Positions 28,858-38,487 of a stretch of 64,000 bases of DNA are shown here, in pieces. The notes beneath the pieces are model-generated. The model was not told the DNA's origin. It did no database searches and worked only from the letters and a program-made list of their open reading frames with translations. How positions within the stretch are numbered: the stretch's first letter is position 1; every line of letters begins with the position of its first letter. Made by a program: the position numbers and the translations under genes. The DNA comes from Planctomycetota bacterium. GTDB taxonomy: Bacteria; Planctomycetota; JAJSAM01; JAJVHW01. The stretch spans positions 169,163 to 233,162 of the forward strand of contig JAJRPF010000020.1 of the NCBI GenBank assembly GCA_024280885.1. The letters run 5' to 3'.

Positions 28858-30219
28858 ATGCGCATCGTGATCGGGGGACGCGACGAGGTGGGGCGCCGGC
28901 TGGGTGCCGCGCTCTGCAATGACCACGAAGTCGTCTTCTTCGTCCCGGAGTCCGCGAGCACGAGTCTGGACCATATCGACGCCATGGTCGTCTATGGCGA
29001 GATGGACGGCTTCGACGCGCTCGAGAAGGCCGGTGTGGCGAGTGCCGACGTCTTCGTCGCCTGTTCGCGCTACGACGAACGCAACCTGATCGCGTGTCTG
29101 TCCGCGTCACGGCTCGGCGTCGCGCGCACCATCTGCTTCCTCTTCCATCATCGCGGGCGCACCGCGAAGGACGATGACGAGATCGCGAAGTCGCTCGGGA
29201 TCGAGAGCCTCGTCCGTCCGTCACGACAACTCGCGCTCGAGATCATCCGGATCGTCGCTGTCCCCGGCGCACTCGATGTGCAGTTCTTCGCCGGCGGGCG
29301 CGTCCGGCTCCTCCAGCACGCCGTCGAATCGGGGTCGCCGATCACCACAGGCTCGTTGCGCGAGTTGAAACTACCGAAGGGCGTCGTGCTGGTGATGGGG
29401 CGGCGCGGGGACGAGATGTTCATCCCCACCGGCGAGACCCGGTTTGCCGCCGATGATCGCATCACGGCGATGGGCACGAGTCGCGGGCTCGCGCGACTCC
29501 AGCAGAAGTTCCTGCAGTCGCGAGGCCACGGGCGCGAAGCGCGCACGGCGACGATCGTCGGCGGGGGCGATGTGGGGCTCGCCGTGGCGCAGGGACTCGC
29601 CGCGACGGGCTGGTCCGTGCGTGTGATCGAAGCGAACCGCGAACGCGCCGAGAAGATCGCCCCACTCATCAAGGGGCTCGTCATCCACGGCGATGGCAGC
29701 GACCTCGAACTGCTTGAGCAGGAGCAGGTCAGCGACGACCCTGTGCTCGTGGCAGTGACGAATAACGACGAGAAGAACCTGCTCGTCTCCTTGCTGGCGA
29801 AGTCGATCGGCATCCCGCGCATCATCACGCGCGCCGACAGCCTCCAGAACGAGCGTCTCTTCGAGAAGGTCGGCATCGACGTCGTGCGATCCGCGCGCGG
29901 CGCCGCTCTCGATACCGTCCTGCGGCGGCTCGACGAAGGGCGCCGCGAGTTGCTGGCGGAACTCGAACACGGCGACGCCGAGGTCCTGGAGCTGCAACTT
30001 CCAGACGGTATTCGTACGCGCAGACTGGCCGATATCCACAAGCCCGTGTTCGCGATCGTCGGCGCCATCCTGCGCGCCAATCGCGTGATCATCCCCACCG
30101 GTCGCGACGAACTCCAACCGGCAGATCACATCTTTGTCTTCTGCACCCGCGCCGACGAAGCGCGCGTGCGCCGCTTCTTTCTGGAAGAACTGCTCGAGGA
30201 GGACGAGCAAAACCAGTGA
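28858..30219 (+). CDS. trkA: Trk potassium uptake regulatory protein TrkA
   Basis: A 453-aa cytoplasmic gating subunit with two RCK modules. The first Rossmann unit starts MRIVIGGRDEVGRRLG, with Asp/Glu-rich loops and a C-lobe near 140-210. The second starts TATIVGGGDVGLAVAQGL (about 225). Both glycine-rich dinucleotide motifs are present, the first unusual as GGRDEVG. The ATG at 28858 follows GGAGA. It overlaps trkH by 4 bp. Confidence 0.92.
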   Translation: MRIVIGGRDEVGRRLGAALCNDHEVVFFVPESASTSLDHIDAMVVYGEMDGFDALEKAGVASADVFVACSRYDERNLIACLSASRLGVARTICFLFHHRGRTAKDDDEIAKSLGIESLVRPSRQLALEIIRIVAVPGALDVQFFAGGRVRLLQHAVESGSPITTGSLRELKLPKGVVLVMGRRGDEMFIPTGETRFAADDRITAMGTSRGLARLQQKFLQSRGHGREARTATIVGGGDVGLAVAQGLAATGWSVRVIEANRERAEKIAPLIKGLVIHGDGSDLELLEQEQVSDDPVLVAVTNNDEKNLLVSLLAKSIGIPRIITRADSLQNERLFEKVGIDVVRSARGAALDTVLRRLDEGRRELLAELEHGDAEVLELQLPDGIRTRRLADIHKPVFAIVGAILRANRVIIPTGRDELQPADHIFVFCTRADEARVRRFFLEELLEEDEQNQ

Positions 30220-31739
30220 GGGTCGGACTCGTCCTGAACATCTGCGGCGGGCTGCTCAAGCCCTTCTGCATCGTATTCGCGTTCCCCACGCTGATCGCGT
30301 TGCGCGATGGGCTCTTCGACCGCGACTGGAACATTCGGATCAACGAGGTCGAGTTGATCGAGGCGCGCAACTTCATCATCACGTTGGCGGCGGCGCTGAT
30401 GTTCGGGATGATCTTCGGGCGTCGTACGGAGGGGCCGAAGGTCTTCCGTCGTGCCGAGGCCCTCGGCGTCGTAACGCTCACCTGGGTGCTCATCGCAATC
30501 TTCGGTGGCATGCCCTACGTCCTTGGCGGCATGCACTGGATCGACGCGCTCTTCGAGTCGGTCTCCGGCTTCACGACCACCGGCGCGACGATCCTGACGG
30601 ACTTCGAGTCGAAGTCGCGCGCCTTCTTCCTCTGGCGTGCGATGACGCAGTGGTTCGGCGGGCTCGGCGTGATCGCGCTCTTCGTCGTCGTGCTGCCACG
30701 TCTCGGGATCGCCGGTCGGCAGATCTTCTTCGCCGAGGGTTCGTCGGCGCCGGGCGAAGCGGTCAGCCCCTCCGTGCGACAGAGCGCGCGCAAACTCTGG
30801 ATTCTCTACGTGGGTCTGACTGTGCTGATGGCGGCGCTGCTCATGACCACCGGCATGACGATCTACGAGGGCATCGTCCACGCGCTGACGACACTCGCCG
30901 CGGGTGGTTTCTCCCCGAATGGCGCGTCGGTCATGGGCTACGCGAACGCAGCCGCCGAATGGGTCTTCGTGCCGTTCATGTTCCTGGCCGGGGCGAGCTA
31001 TCCGCTGCTCTTCGTCGCCGTCACGCGCCGCCCCCTGGCACTGATCCGAGACGCTGAGTTCCGGCAGTACTTCATCGTGGCACTTGGGTTCACGGCGCTG
31101 ATCGCCGCGCTCCTGGCGGGCGGGATGCCCGGAGAGCAACAATGGCGGCAGTCCGCGTTCCAGGTGACGAGTCTCATCAGCTCGGCCGGTTTCGCGAGTC
31201 TCGACTACGAGGCGGATTGGAGCGCCGGCATCAAGGCGTTGCTCGTCGTCGTGATGATCCTCGGCGGCTGCGCCGGATCGGCTGCAGGCGGGGCGAAGCA
31301 GGTGCGCTTCCTGCTCGTCTTCCGTTTCCTCCACCGCGAACTGAAGCGCGTCCTGCACCCGCGCGCCGTGCTGCCCTTGCGTCACAATGGCGAGGCGGTG
31401 AGCGACCGCGTCATGTGGTCGGTGTTCACGCTCGTCCTGCTCTACCTGATGGGCTATGTCGTCGTGGCGATCCCGATCGTGCTGCTGCTGCCGACCGACG
31501 CGGGTTCGCTGGTCACCGCCGAGCATCTGACGACTGGCTTCTCTGCGTCGGTGGCGTGTCTCAGTAACGTCGGACCGGGCTTCGGGTTCACCGGCCCAAT
31601 GGGCAGCTTCGCGGGGTTCGGTGACGCGTCGAAGCTGATTCTCACCGCTGCGATGCTGATCGGTCGGCTCGAGATCGTCACGGTGTTGGCGCTCCTCCAT
31701 CCCGATGTCTGGCGACATGTGAGCTGGCGCGGGCGCTGA
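30216..31739 (+). CDS. trkH: Trk-type potassium transporter TrkH
   Basis: A 507-aa membrane pore protein with four selectivity-filter-like repeats. Visible are SVSGFTTTGATI in the first, TLAAGGFSPNG in the second, SSAGFASLDY in the third and SNVGPGFGFTGP in the fourth. Also typical are WFGGLGVIALFVVVLP and GGCAGSAAGGAKQVRF. The GTG start overlaps the trkA stop (GTGA), so the pair is translationally coupled. Confidence 0.93.
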   Translation: MRVGLVLNICGGLLKPFCIVFAFPTLIALRDGLFDRDWNIRINEVELIEARNFIITLAAALMFGMIFGRRTEGPKVFRRAEALGVVTLTWVLIAIFGGMPYVLGGMHWIDALFESVSGFTTTGATILTDFESKSRAFFLWRAMTQWFGGLGVIALFVVVLPRLGIAGRQIFFAEGSSAPGEAVSPSVRQSARKLWILYVGLTVLMAALLMTTGMTIYEGIVHALTTLAAGGFSPNGASVMGYANAAAEWVFVPFMFLAGASYPLLFVAVTRRPLALIRDAEFRQYFIVALGFTALIAALLAGGMPGEQQWRQSAFQVTSLISSAGFASLDYEADWSAGIKALLVVVMILGGCAGSAAGGAKQVRFLLVFRFLHRELKRVLHPRAVLPLRHNGEAVSDRVMWSVFTLVLLYLMGYVVVAIPIVLLLPTDAGSLVTAEHLTTGFSASVACLSNVGPGFGFTGPMGSFAGFGDASKLILTAAMLIGRLEIVTVLALLHPDVWRHVSWRGR

Positions 31740-31760
31740 AGCGTCGAGCGCTCTTCGCGA

Positions 31761-31779
31761 GCTGACGACCTCGGTCAGC
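31761..31779 (+). terminator. Hairpin after trkH
   Basis: GCTGAC and GTCAGC (6 bp) close a 7-base loop 22 nt after the trkH stop. No T tract follows, so termination is only likely. Confidence 0.35.
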
Positions 31780-31836
31780 GCCCGCATCCGTCTCTTTCGT
31801 CGTTCGCGCGGGCGGTCGTATACACCGGCGCCTCCG

Positions 31837-33192
31837 ATGAACCCCTCCGCCACTCCGAAGATCTCAGGCCGTCCGCTCACGCCAGATCCGGCCACGCTTA
31901 CGCTGGGCCGGATCTTCGCGCTGTGGCTGCCTCTCGCGGCGAGTTGGGCGCTGATGACGGTCGAGTACCCGATCATCCAGGCGTCGATCGCGCGGCTGCC
32001 CTTCACCGAGACCATGCTCGCGGCGGCGAGCGTCGTCATCGGCCTCGAGATCACCATCGAAGCCCCGGTGATCATGTTGCTCGCGACGACGACGGCGCTC
32101 GCGCGCGGCCCGGCGTCGTATCGCATCCTGCGCCGCTTCACGCTCCACCTCAACATCGCCTGCACCGTCGTCGCCGCCCTCGTCGCGCTCGTCGATCCGA
32201 TCTTTGAGTTGATCGTCCCGGGGCTGATGGGCATCCCCGAGCCGATCGCCGTCGAGGTCCGCCCCGCGCTGCTGATCATGATCCCGTGGAGTGCCGCGAT
32301 CGGCTGGCGTCGTTTCCATCAGGGCATTCTCATTCGCGCCGGTCGTACGCGACTCGTCGGCGGCGGCACGCTGGTGCGCCTCGTCTTCGCTGCGGGCTCC
32401 GCCATCGGACTCACCTACTGGGGCGGTGCGTCCGGCGTTGTCCTCGGCGCGTGCGCGTGGGTGGCGGGCGTGACGGCCGAAGCGATCTTCGCGCACGTCG
32501 TCGCGCGCGCGACGGTGCACGAGCTCTACCACGCGGATGCCCCCGACGAGGAGCGTCCGCCGACGTACGGCGAGATCGCGCGCTACCACGCGCCACTCGC
32601 CGCGACATCGTTGCTCTCACTGCTCGCCATGCCGGTGCTGCAAGCGGGCATCGCGCGCATGCCCGACCCCGAGCAGAACCTCGCCGCGTGGCCCGTCGCG
32701 TTCGCGATCCTCTTGCTCTTCCGCAGTCCCGGCTTTGCGTTGCCGGAGGCCGTCATCGCACTCCTGCGCGACCGCGCCACCGTCGCTCCGCTGCGTCGTT
32801 TCTCGCTCATCATGGCCGCGTCCACCGTCGCCGGACTCACGCTCTTTGTCATCAGCCCGCTCTTCGATCTCTACCTCGGTCGCGCCCTCGCAGTCCCCGA
32901 TGCGCTCGTGCCCTTCGTACTTCCCGCCCTCCTCGCCGGATTGCTCATCCCGGCGATGCAATCACTGCAGAGCTGGTATCGCGGCGTGCTGATGACCGCG
33001 CGCGCAACGCAACACGTCTACTGGGGCATGGGGATCGCGCTCCTGACCACGACCACAATCATGTTCGCCGCCGTCCTCGCCGCCGCGCCCGGTGTCGTCT
33101 CCGCTGCCATAGCGCTCACCGCCGGAATGATCCTCGAGTCCCTCTACCTCGCCAGCCAAGCCCGCACCGCGGTCGCCGCCATCACGGAGTAG
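31837..33192 (+). CDS. MATE/MOP-superfamily exporter resembling ANKH
   Basis: A 451-aa membrane protein with about 12 hydrophobic segments in two similar halves. The recurring pattern LPFTETMLAAASVVIGLEITIEAP and MPDPEQNLAAWPVAFAILLLFRSPG (each quoted in part) is that of bacterial ANKH-like MOP proteins. Human ANKH exports pyrophosphate, ATP or citrate, but the bacterial substrate is unknown. It stands alone on the plus strand after trkH. Confidence 0.65.
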   Translation: MNPSATPKISGRPLTPDPATLTLGRIFALWLPLAASWALMTVEYPIIQASIARLPFTETMLAAASVVIGLEITIEAPVIMLLATTTALARGPASYRILRRFTLHLNIACTVVAALVALVDPIFELIVPGLMGIPEPIAVEVRPALLIMIPWSAAIGWRRFHQGILIRAGRTRLVGGGTLVRLVFAAGSAIGLTYWGGASGVVLGACAWVAGVTAEAIFAHVVARATVHELYHADAPDEERPPTYGEIARYHAPLAATSLLSLLAMPVLQAGIARMPDPEQNLAAWPVAFAILLLFRSPGFALPEAVIALLRDRATVAPLRRFSLIMAASTVAGLTLFVISPLFDLYLGRALAVPDALVPFVLPALLAGLLIPAMQSLQSWYRGVLMTARATQHVYWGMGIALLTTTTIMFAAVLAAAPGVVSAAIALTAGMILESLYLASQARTAVAAITE

Positions 33193-33268
33193 CTGCGACG
33201 CGCGGCGATCGCGCTGAGAGGCTGTTCGTCGCAGCCTCCCTCGTCGGACCCGCGTTCTTCGTACCACC

Positions 33269-33697
33269 TCATGTGAGCGGGTTGTGGAGGCGGAGACCGG
33301 GGAACCGCTCGAAGTCGCGATCGTTCGAGTGCAACTCGGCGCGGTGCTCGATGGCCAGGGCCGCAAGATGCGTGTCCGTCGTCAGCGATGCTGCGACTCC
33401 CGTTGCAACGAAGAGGTCGCGGACGATCGCGAGATGTCGTGGGCCGGGTTCCAGCGGCGTGACGGACTCGCAGGCGAGCCAGGTATCGACGCGGTCGAGC
33501 GCCGCCATCGGCGCGAGCGGAGTGCGCATGACGGACGGATGTGTCACGAGCCGAATAAACCCGAACGCGACCGCCCACGGAATGCCGATCGGACGGTCAC
33601 CGTTCAGCGCGCCTTCCCACCACGCGATGGCGATGGAGTGCGAGGGCGCGTCCTTGTTGTGTGCGTACACGAGCAAGTTGACGTCTGGGACGATCAC
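33269..33697 (-). CDS. vapC: VapC-family PIN-domain toxin
   Basis: A 142-aa PIN-fold RNase. Acidic active-site positions are visible as Asp5 in IVPDVNLLVYA, the Asp pair in SLTTDTHLAALA and Asp in LHSNDRDFERFPGL. WEGALNGDRPIGIPW and GFIRLVTHP are typical of the mycobacterial-like VapC subgroup. It overlaps vapB by 4 bp and follows it, as in canonical toxin-antitoxin operons. The RNA target is unknown. Confidence 0.88.
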   Translation of the reverse strand: MIVPDVNLLVYAHNKDAPSHSIAIAWWEGALNGDRPIGIPWAVAFGFIRLVTHPSVMRTPLAPMAALDRVDTWLACESVTPLEPGPRHLAIVRDLFVATGVAASLTTDTHLAALAIEHRAELHSNDRDFERFPGLRLHNPLT

Positions 33698-33951
33698 TCG
33701 GAGCCTCCGAAGCGCCGCACTTCGAGATCGTCGACGAGTTGGTTGAGGCGCAGCGGGTCCACTCCGGGCTGGAATGCGCTGCTAAACGTGTCCACTCGAA
33801 TTCGCGGCCTCGGCTCGCTCACGCGATCCGGGCTCATCAGACCCCGACGAATGGCCGCGTTGACCGCCGCCTTGAAGCTGATGTTCCGGCGGCGAGCGTG
33901 CGCCTTCAACCGTTCGGCGAGGTCGTCTTCGAGGGTGAGCGTTGTGCGCAT
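33694..33951 (-). CDS. vapB: VapB-family ribbon-helix-helix antitoxin
   Basis: An 85-aa protein whose N-terminus MRTTLTLEDDLAERLKAHAR gives the beta strand and helix of a ribbon-helix-helix DNA-binding domain. The second helix is ISFKAAVNAAIRRGL. The C-terminal half would wrap the toxin. It should repress its own promoter. Toxin stoichiometry and the operator are not evident. Confidence 0.88.
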   Translation of the reverse strand: MRTTLTLEDDLAERLKAHARRRNISFKAAVNAAIRRGLMSPDRVSEPRPRIRVDTFSSAFQPGVDPLRLNQLVDDLEVRRFGGSE

Positions 33952-34116
33952 TGCGGCATCATGATGTCCTCATTGCCTGCTGTCAAGATGCTGGCATGGG
34001 CCAGTCGGGACGGATCGGACTGCTGGGGCGCCAACGCTCCGCTTCCAGCCGAGCGGCGACGCATCCGGCTGTTAGGCTGGAGCGCGTCGGGTGAGTCTCG
34101 GCTGTGAGGTTCGATT

Positions 34117-35778
34117 GTGGATGTCCGTCGTTTCGCGTTGATCGTTCTCGCGTTGATCATTCCGATGACCTCCGCCGCGAGCTGTTCCGGAGGGGCGTCG
34201 TCGCGCCTGAAGGAACTCTCGACGGACCCCCGCTCCGCCGTCGTGGAGCAGCGTGTGCCTCTGCCAGCTGCTGTCGGGACTGTGTCGGCGGATGACGACG
34301 AGCGGCTTGTCTCGGAGCCCGTGGACTCCAGTGACGCGCGCGCTTCCGGCGAGGAGGTTCGCTACCAACGAGCGGTCTCTCTGGACGCGTACGGGATCGG
34401 TCACAGCGACACCGTGATCACGCGGAGCATCCGGTTTTTCGGCGCGTGCGGCAACCTTGGCCCAGCCGTCGAGGATCCCGTGGTTGATGGCTCGGTGCGG
34501 ACACTCGGCGTGCGTGACGCGGACACCGGGCTGCTTGTCATCGCACGCGGCGGGTCGCTGCTGGTGCGCGGAAACCGGACGGGCGTATTTGACTGCACGC
34601 GGATCGCGACACGTCGAGTTCACGGCTGGTTGAAGGACGTATCCGGTCGCTCGACACGGCATACACGCGTGTCGCTGAGCACGCGATCCGAGCTGGGCGA
34701 ATCGAGCTTCGCGATGGTCTCGAACGTCGCAGAACTGGAAGACGACGGCTCGTTCGACTTCGGATCCATTCCGAACGCGTGGGTCGAAGACGCTCGGGAG
34801 ATTCGCGCCGAGGGAGAGGAGACGGCGACTTGCATCTTCTCAATCGCGGCTCCGCCGGTGGCTGCGGCAGAGGAGCCCGTCGCGGAGTGGTTCGTGAACC
34901 ACGGGTTCGGGCTGATGCAACGGCGGATTGGTCCCATCGCGCCAGGCCCGTTGGAACTTGTCGTGCCGGGGGACTGTGTTGTCGGCGGAGTGATCACGGA
35001 TCCCCGAGGTGCCGCCGTTCCAGGAGCCCATATATCGCTTCCGTTCTCGGGCTTTGTGACGACGTCGGATCGCGAAGGACAGTTCTCCGTGTATTGGGTA
35101 ATGAGAGGGGATCGGGTTCTCGATGTACGAGCGCCCGGATTCGAACCGTTGCGCGTCGCTCTGCCAGCGATCGGGAGGGTGGTGCGGTTCGAACAACCGA
35201 CGGTCGAGTTGACACCCGTGGGGACGTTCCGTGTCGCGTTGGACATGGAATTGGACGCGCGCCGACCGGTCTCCACCGTCAGTGCGCTCGTGCGCTCCTC
35301 GGCCGACGATCTGTGGTTCGATGTGCAGACGGTTGCGATCTCGCGCGGTGTCGCGGAGGTCGAGTTCCATTGCTCATCGGATGCGCGGGGAGTGGCGTAC
35401 ATATGGCTGAGCGATCCGGATGGCATGCCGCTCTCGTCTGTCGCTGTGGACCTCGGCGCTCGCAGCGGGGCCCCCTTTCGCATCGGGCAGTCCGAGGCGG
35501 CCCCGCGGTGGCGGATGGAGCCGCGGCTTGGTACGCATGTGGGGCTCTTGTTTGACAAGGGGGTACCCGACACGAACGTGAGACTCACAGTTTCGATCGA
35601 CGGCGACGAGGATGCTGGCTACGTCTCGATCCCGTTCGCGCGCTACCGGCGGCAGACCTGGCAGATCCCTGGCGAGAATCGGTACCGCGTTCGTGTCGCT
35701 GTCGAAGATGTCGAGACCACGGACGCGAGCGTGCAAGTCCCCCGCGACGCGGTCCTCTGGCTTCGCGTGAAGAGATGA
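34117..35778 (+). CDS. Putative lipoprotein with carboxypeptidase-regulatory-like domains
   Basis: A 553-aa exported protein from GTG, with GAGG upstream. The signal segment ends MTSAASCSGG, where Cys could be lipidated. A CarboxypepD_reg-like beta sandwich (about residues 290-350: GGVITDPRGAAVPGAHISL, TSDREGQFSVYW, VRAPGFEPL) is clear. The rest is beta-rich and not recognised. No enzyme motif is seen. The base composition matches its neighbours. Confidence 0.65.
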   Translation: MDVRRFALIVLALIIPMTSAASCSGGASSRLKELSTDPRSAVVEQRVPLPAAVGTVSADDDERLVSEPVDSSDARASGEEVRYQRAVSLDAYGIGHSDTVITRSIRFFGACGNLGPAVEDPVVDGSVRTLGVRDADTGLLVIARGGSLLVRGNRTGVFDCTRIATRRVHGWLKDVSGRSTRHTRVSLSTRSELGESSFAMVSNVAELEDDGSFDFGSIPNAWVEDAREIRAEGEETATCIFSIAAPPVAAAEEPVAEWFVNHGFGLMQRRIGPIAPGPLELVVPGDCVVGGVITDPRGAAVPGAHISLPFSGFVTTSDREGQFSVYWVMRGDRVLDVRAPGFEPLRVALPAIGRVVRFEQPTVELTPVGTFRVALDMELDARRPVSTVSALVRSSADDLWFDVQTVAISRGVAEVEFHCSSDARGVAYIWLSDPDGMPLSSVAVDLGARSGAPFRIGQSEAAPRWRMEPRLGTHVGLLFDKGVPDTNVRLTVSIDGDEDAGYVSIPFARYRRQTWQIPGENRYRVRVAVEDVETTDASVQVPRDAVLWLRVKR

Positions 35779-35863
35779 TCGCGCTGGAGCGGTCGGCGAG
35801 GACCGTCTGCGCCGCGACTGGCTCACTCCCCGTGGCGGCATCCCGCCAGAGCGCGACGCTCCG

Positions 35864-36229
35864 TCATGGCTCGCGCCGAAACATCGTCGCTCCCGTCAGG
35901 GTGGATGACCAAGGCGGCAACGGCTTGCCCGTGTCGTCGGTATTGCGCACGACGTGCCAGAGGGTGTGGATGCTCGGCCCTGCGTTCGCATTCTCGGCGT
36001 TGGCGTCGATGCGGCGGCCCGTCCAGGCGGCGACGGAGCCGTGGGGGCCGAAGTTGACCGTGAATGCGAGCATGTCGTCGTTGACGATCCCCGCGATTGG
36101 GAAGCCCTCGTCGGCGCCCGGTCGGCCGACGCCCGTGCGATAGGTGCCGCGCACGGTGCCGTCCGATACGCGTAGCGTCATCATCGAGCCGACGTCGTTG
36201 TGCCACTCTCCGTCCCAATTGCTCGTCAT
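35864..36229 (-). CDS. Avidin-like protein
   Basis: A 121-aa single-domain protein matching the avidin/streptavidin barrel in order: WHNDVGSMMTL, GTYRTGVG, AFTVNF, SVAAWTGR, IHTLWHVV, PPWSSTLTGATMF. Streptavidin biotin ligands Asn23, Ser27, Tyr43, Ser88, Trp92, Trp108 and Trp120 have counterparts (Asn11, Ser15, Tyr30, Ser65, Trp69, Trp91, Trp107). Trp79 becomes Phe60, Thr90 becomes Ala67 and Asp128 becomes Thr115, so biotin affinity may be lowered. There is no signal peptide if ATG at 36229 (TGGAGG upstream) is the start, whereas known avidins are secreted. Function here is unknown. Confidence 0.8.
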   Translation of the reverse strand: MTSNWDGEWHNDVGSMMTLRVSDGTVRGTYRTGVGRPGADEGFPIAGIVNDDMLAFTVNFGPHGSVAAWTGRRIDANAENANAGPSIHTLWHVVRNTDDTGKPLPPWSSTLTGATMFRREP

Positions 36230-36380
36230 GTGCGATTGCCTCCAGTTGTCGGTTCGTCGTCGCCACGATATCCGTTGAGTCGAAAACGGAAGTCGATGGA
36301 GTCGACGGATGCGTGCGGCGTGTGGGGACGATAGTGTGTGGATGCCAGAGTGGAGCCGACGTGGCTCGGGAGGAGCAGAG

Positions 36381-37598
36381 ATGCGTGGAATGTCGAGGGT
36401 GATGATGTCGATGGCGGCCTCTGTGGTCCTGCTGTGTGTTGGCGTGGCGCTGGCACGGGACACGCCTGCGGAGTTGCTCTCGGCTGCGCAGGCGGCTGCG
36501 AAGAAGGGGGACGTCCTGGAGGCGGCGGCCGGATTTGGCAAGGCCGCGGCCGCGGCGCAATCGCATGGCGACTTGCAGAGCGAGGCCGACGTGGCGGATG
36601 GGCTCGCGGAGTTCCTGAATCGCTTCCCTCCGCTGCGGACGCGTCGCGCGGCGCCACCGACAACAGCCGGTGCGACGAGCGACGAGACGAAAGACGCGCC
36701 CGACCAACTCGCCGCTGTACTCGCGATCATGGAGCAGTTGGACCATGGGCATCTCGGGGCCTATGTGTCGACGCAGGCGCTCGCCCGCTTCGTCGTGGAG
36801 AGTGCAGTGCGGACCGGGGAGCCGCGCGGCCTGCGGGCCGCGGCCGACGCGCTCGAGAAGCAGGCGAAGATCCGCAAGTCCGGGCGCGGCGTCCGCACGT
36901 TGGCGGTCATCGCCGCAACGATGCTGGAGGGGCCGGAAGCCGCGCCGCTCGAGGAGTCGTTCGAGGTCTGCCGGAAGGCGGGTTGGGGGCACCTGGCGTT
37001 CGTCGTGGCAGTGGAAACCGCCGCAAGACATGTGGTGAAGGGGGAGGCGGATGCAGCGCGACAGATCCTCGATTCCGCCGTCAAGGGGGTTGTCTCGTCC
37101 GCGCAAAACGAAGCGGCTCTGCGTCAGCGCGTCCGGTTCCTGGCTGACGCCCGTTTGCGGGACGCACCTGAAGATGTGCGTGGCGTCCTTGAGCCGCTGC
37201 GTGCAGGTGGCAGTGTCGGACTTGCCGGTGGTGCTGGTGGTGCGGGCGCCTCCGGAGGACGCAGTCTGTCGGCAGTCGGCAACGCGTGGCCGAAACTGAC
37301 CAAGTCGAAACCGTTCGTGACCGTCAAGCGCTCCGGCGACACCGCGATCGTCCGTCAGAGCTTCCAGAAGAAGTTCTCCGAAGAGGTCGAGTTGGACTTC
37401 GGCGAGCATGTACAGAACAGTGGTGGTGTCGCGCTCTGGTTCTGTGGTCGCGACGTGTCGCTCTGCATGGTGGATGAGTCGGGCCGCAATGGGATGCCGG
37501 GCGGTAGCTCGTCGAAGTCGTCGTGGCGCGCGTGGTACCTCCTCGCCGACGGCGAGACGTGGGGAGTCTCGAAGTCCGGCGCGGTCACGATCAAATGA
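36381..37598 (+). CDS. Secreted helical-repeat protein of unknown function
   Basis: A 405-aa exported protein (signal 1-25, ALARD). ATG at 36381 follows GGAGGAGCAG. The Ala-rich helical body (about 28-270) looks like TPR or alpha-alpha repeats (AAQAAAKKGDVLEAAAGFGKAAAAA). A Gly-rich linker (about 276-296) leads to a C-terminal beta domain (VTVKRSGDTAIVRQSF, VALWFCGRDVS). I do not recognise the family. Confidence 0.65.
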   Translation: MRGMSRVMMSMAASVVLLCVGVALARDTPAELLSAAQAAAKKGDVLEAAAGFGKAAAAAQSHGDLQSEADVADGLAEFLNRFPPLRTRRAAPPTTAGATSDETKDAPDQLAAVLAIMEQLDHGHLGAYVSTQALARFVVESAVRTGEPRGLRAAADALEKQAKIRKSGRGVRTLAVIAATMLEGPEAAPLEESFEVCRKAGWGHLAFVVAVETAARHVVKGEADAARQILDSAVKGVVSSAQNEAALRQRVRFLADARLRDAPEDVRGVLEPLRAGGSVGLAGGAGGAGASGGRSLSAVGNAWPKLTKSKPFVTVKRSGDTAIVRQSFQKKFSEEVELDFGEHVQNSGGVALWFCGRDVSLCMVDESGRNGMPGGSSSKSSWRAWYLLADGETWGVSKSGAVTIK

Positions 37599-37668
37599 CC
37601 GCGTAGGTTTCGAGTCGCCCGCGGAAGAGCGCGCTCACGACTCCGCTGTGTTCATGATCTTGCAGCAC

Positions 37669-38355
37669 TCATGCTTCCGCGGCGATCGCGATCAGCGTGT
37701 CGGTCTCGACCAGTACGATGCGCTCCCGCTCAGAGAGGATGAGCCCCTGATCGTGCCATCGGCGGAGCTGTCGCGAGAGCGTCTCGGGCGTGATTCCGAG
37801 CCGCTCGGCCAGCTCTCGTTTGCTGGTCGGTAGCGTGATCGCGAGACCCTCGGGTACGTCCTTCGCCGGCAGGTCGAGCAGGTTACGCGCGAGCCGCGCG
37901 CCGGCGGAAAGAACGGAGAGTTCCTCGACGCGTGAGACGAGGTTGCGTAGCCAGAAGCAGAGCGACCCCACCATCGCGCGGGGGAGTCGCGGGTCGGTGT
38001 CGAAGAGGACGAGTAACGTCGCCGCGCCGATCTCCACGATCTCTGTGCCGTCCTCTGTCGCTTCGGCGCTCGCCGGATACGACGTCATAGTCAGGACGGC
38101 CGCCTCTGCGAACGTCTGGCCCGGACCGAGGCGGTGCAATATCTGAATGCGTCCGTCCTCAGCGACCCGGAACACGCGTACCCCGCCCGATCGAATGGCG
38201 AAGAATGAGTGGCATGGCTCGCCCTCGTGGACGATCTGCTGGCCCTTCTCAAGTCGCCGCAGCCGGGACGCATCTGCCAGGCGGTCGAGCGTCTGCGCAT
38301 CGAGACGCTCGAAGTGAGGGAGGCTGCGAAGGGTCGCGACGACGTGCTCTCTCAT
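37669..38355 (-). CDS. Crp/Fnr-family transcriptional regulator
   Basis: A 228-aa regulator. The cyclic-nucleotide-binding-type beta barrel spans about 14-120 (EKGQQIVHEGEPCHSFFAI, LGPGQTFAEAAVLT). The dimer helix follows at 122-160. The winged HTH is at 173-215, with recognition helix ITPETLSRQLRRW carrying the Glu191-Ser194-Arg195 triad of FNR/DNR-type proteins. It lacks the N-terminal Cys cluster of FNR, so the signal may be heme/NO or a nucleotide. GTGAY-N4-GTCAC palindromes upstream of ccmE, hemE and nrdJ are likely targets, and a degenerate copy lies upstream of this gene. Target assignment is inference. Confidence 0.88.
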   Translation of the reverse strand: MREHVVATLRSLPHFERLDAQTLDRLADASRLRRLEKGQQIVHEGEPCHSFFAIRSGGVRVFRVAEDGRIQILHRLGPGQTFAEAAVLTMTSYPASAEATEDGTEIVEIGAATLLVLFDTDPRLPRAMVGSLCFWLRNLVSRVEELSVLSAGARLARNLLDLPAKDVPEGLAITLPTSKRELAERLGITPETLSRQLRRWHDQGLILSERERIVLVETDTLIAIAAEA

Positions 38356-38487
38356 GGTGGGGATGGTCTCTCGGCGAGGCTGCGGGTGAGCGTTGAGGGG
38401 CAGCGTCAGATTCGAACGATTGGGAGGCGCAGGGGGAAGGGGTTTCCGTCAGGCCCCCGTACTTCGCGGGAATGCGGCACTCGTAGC

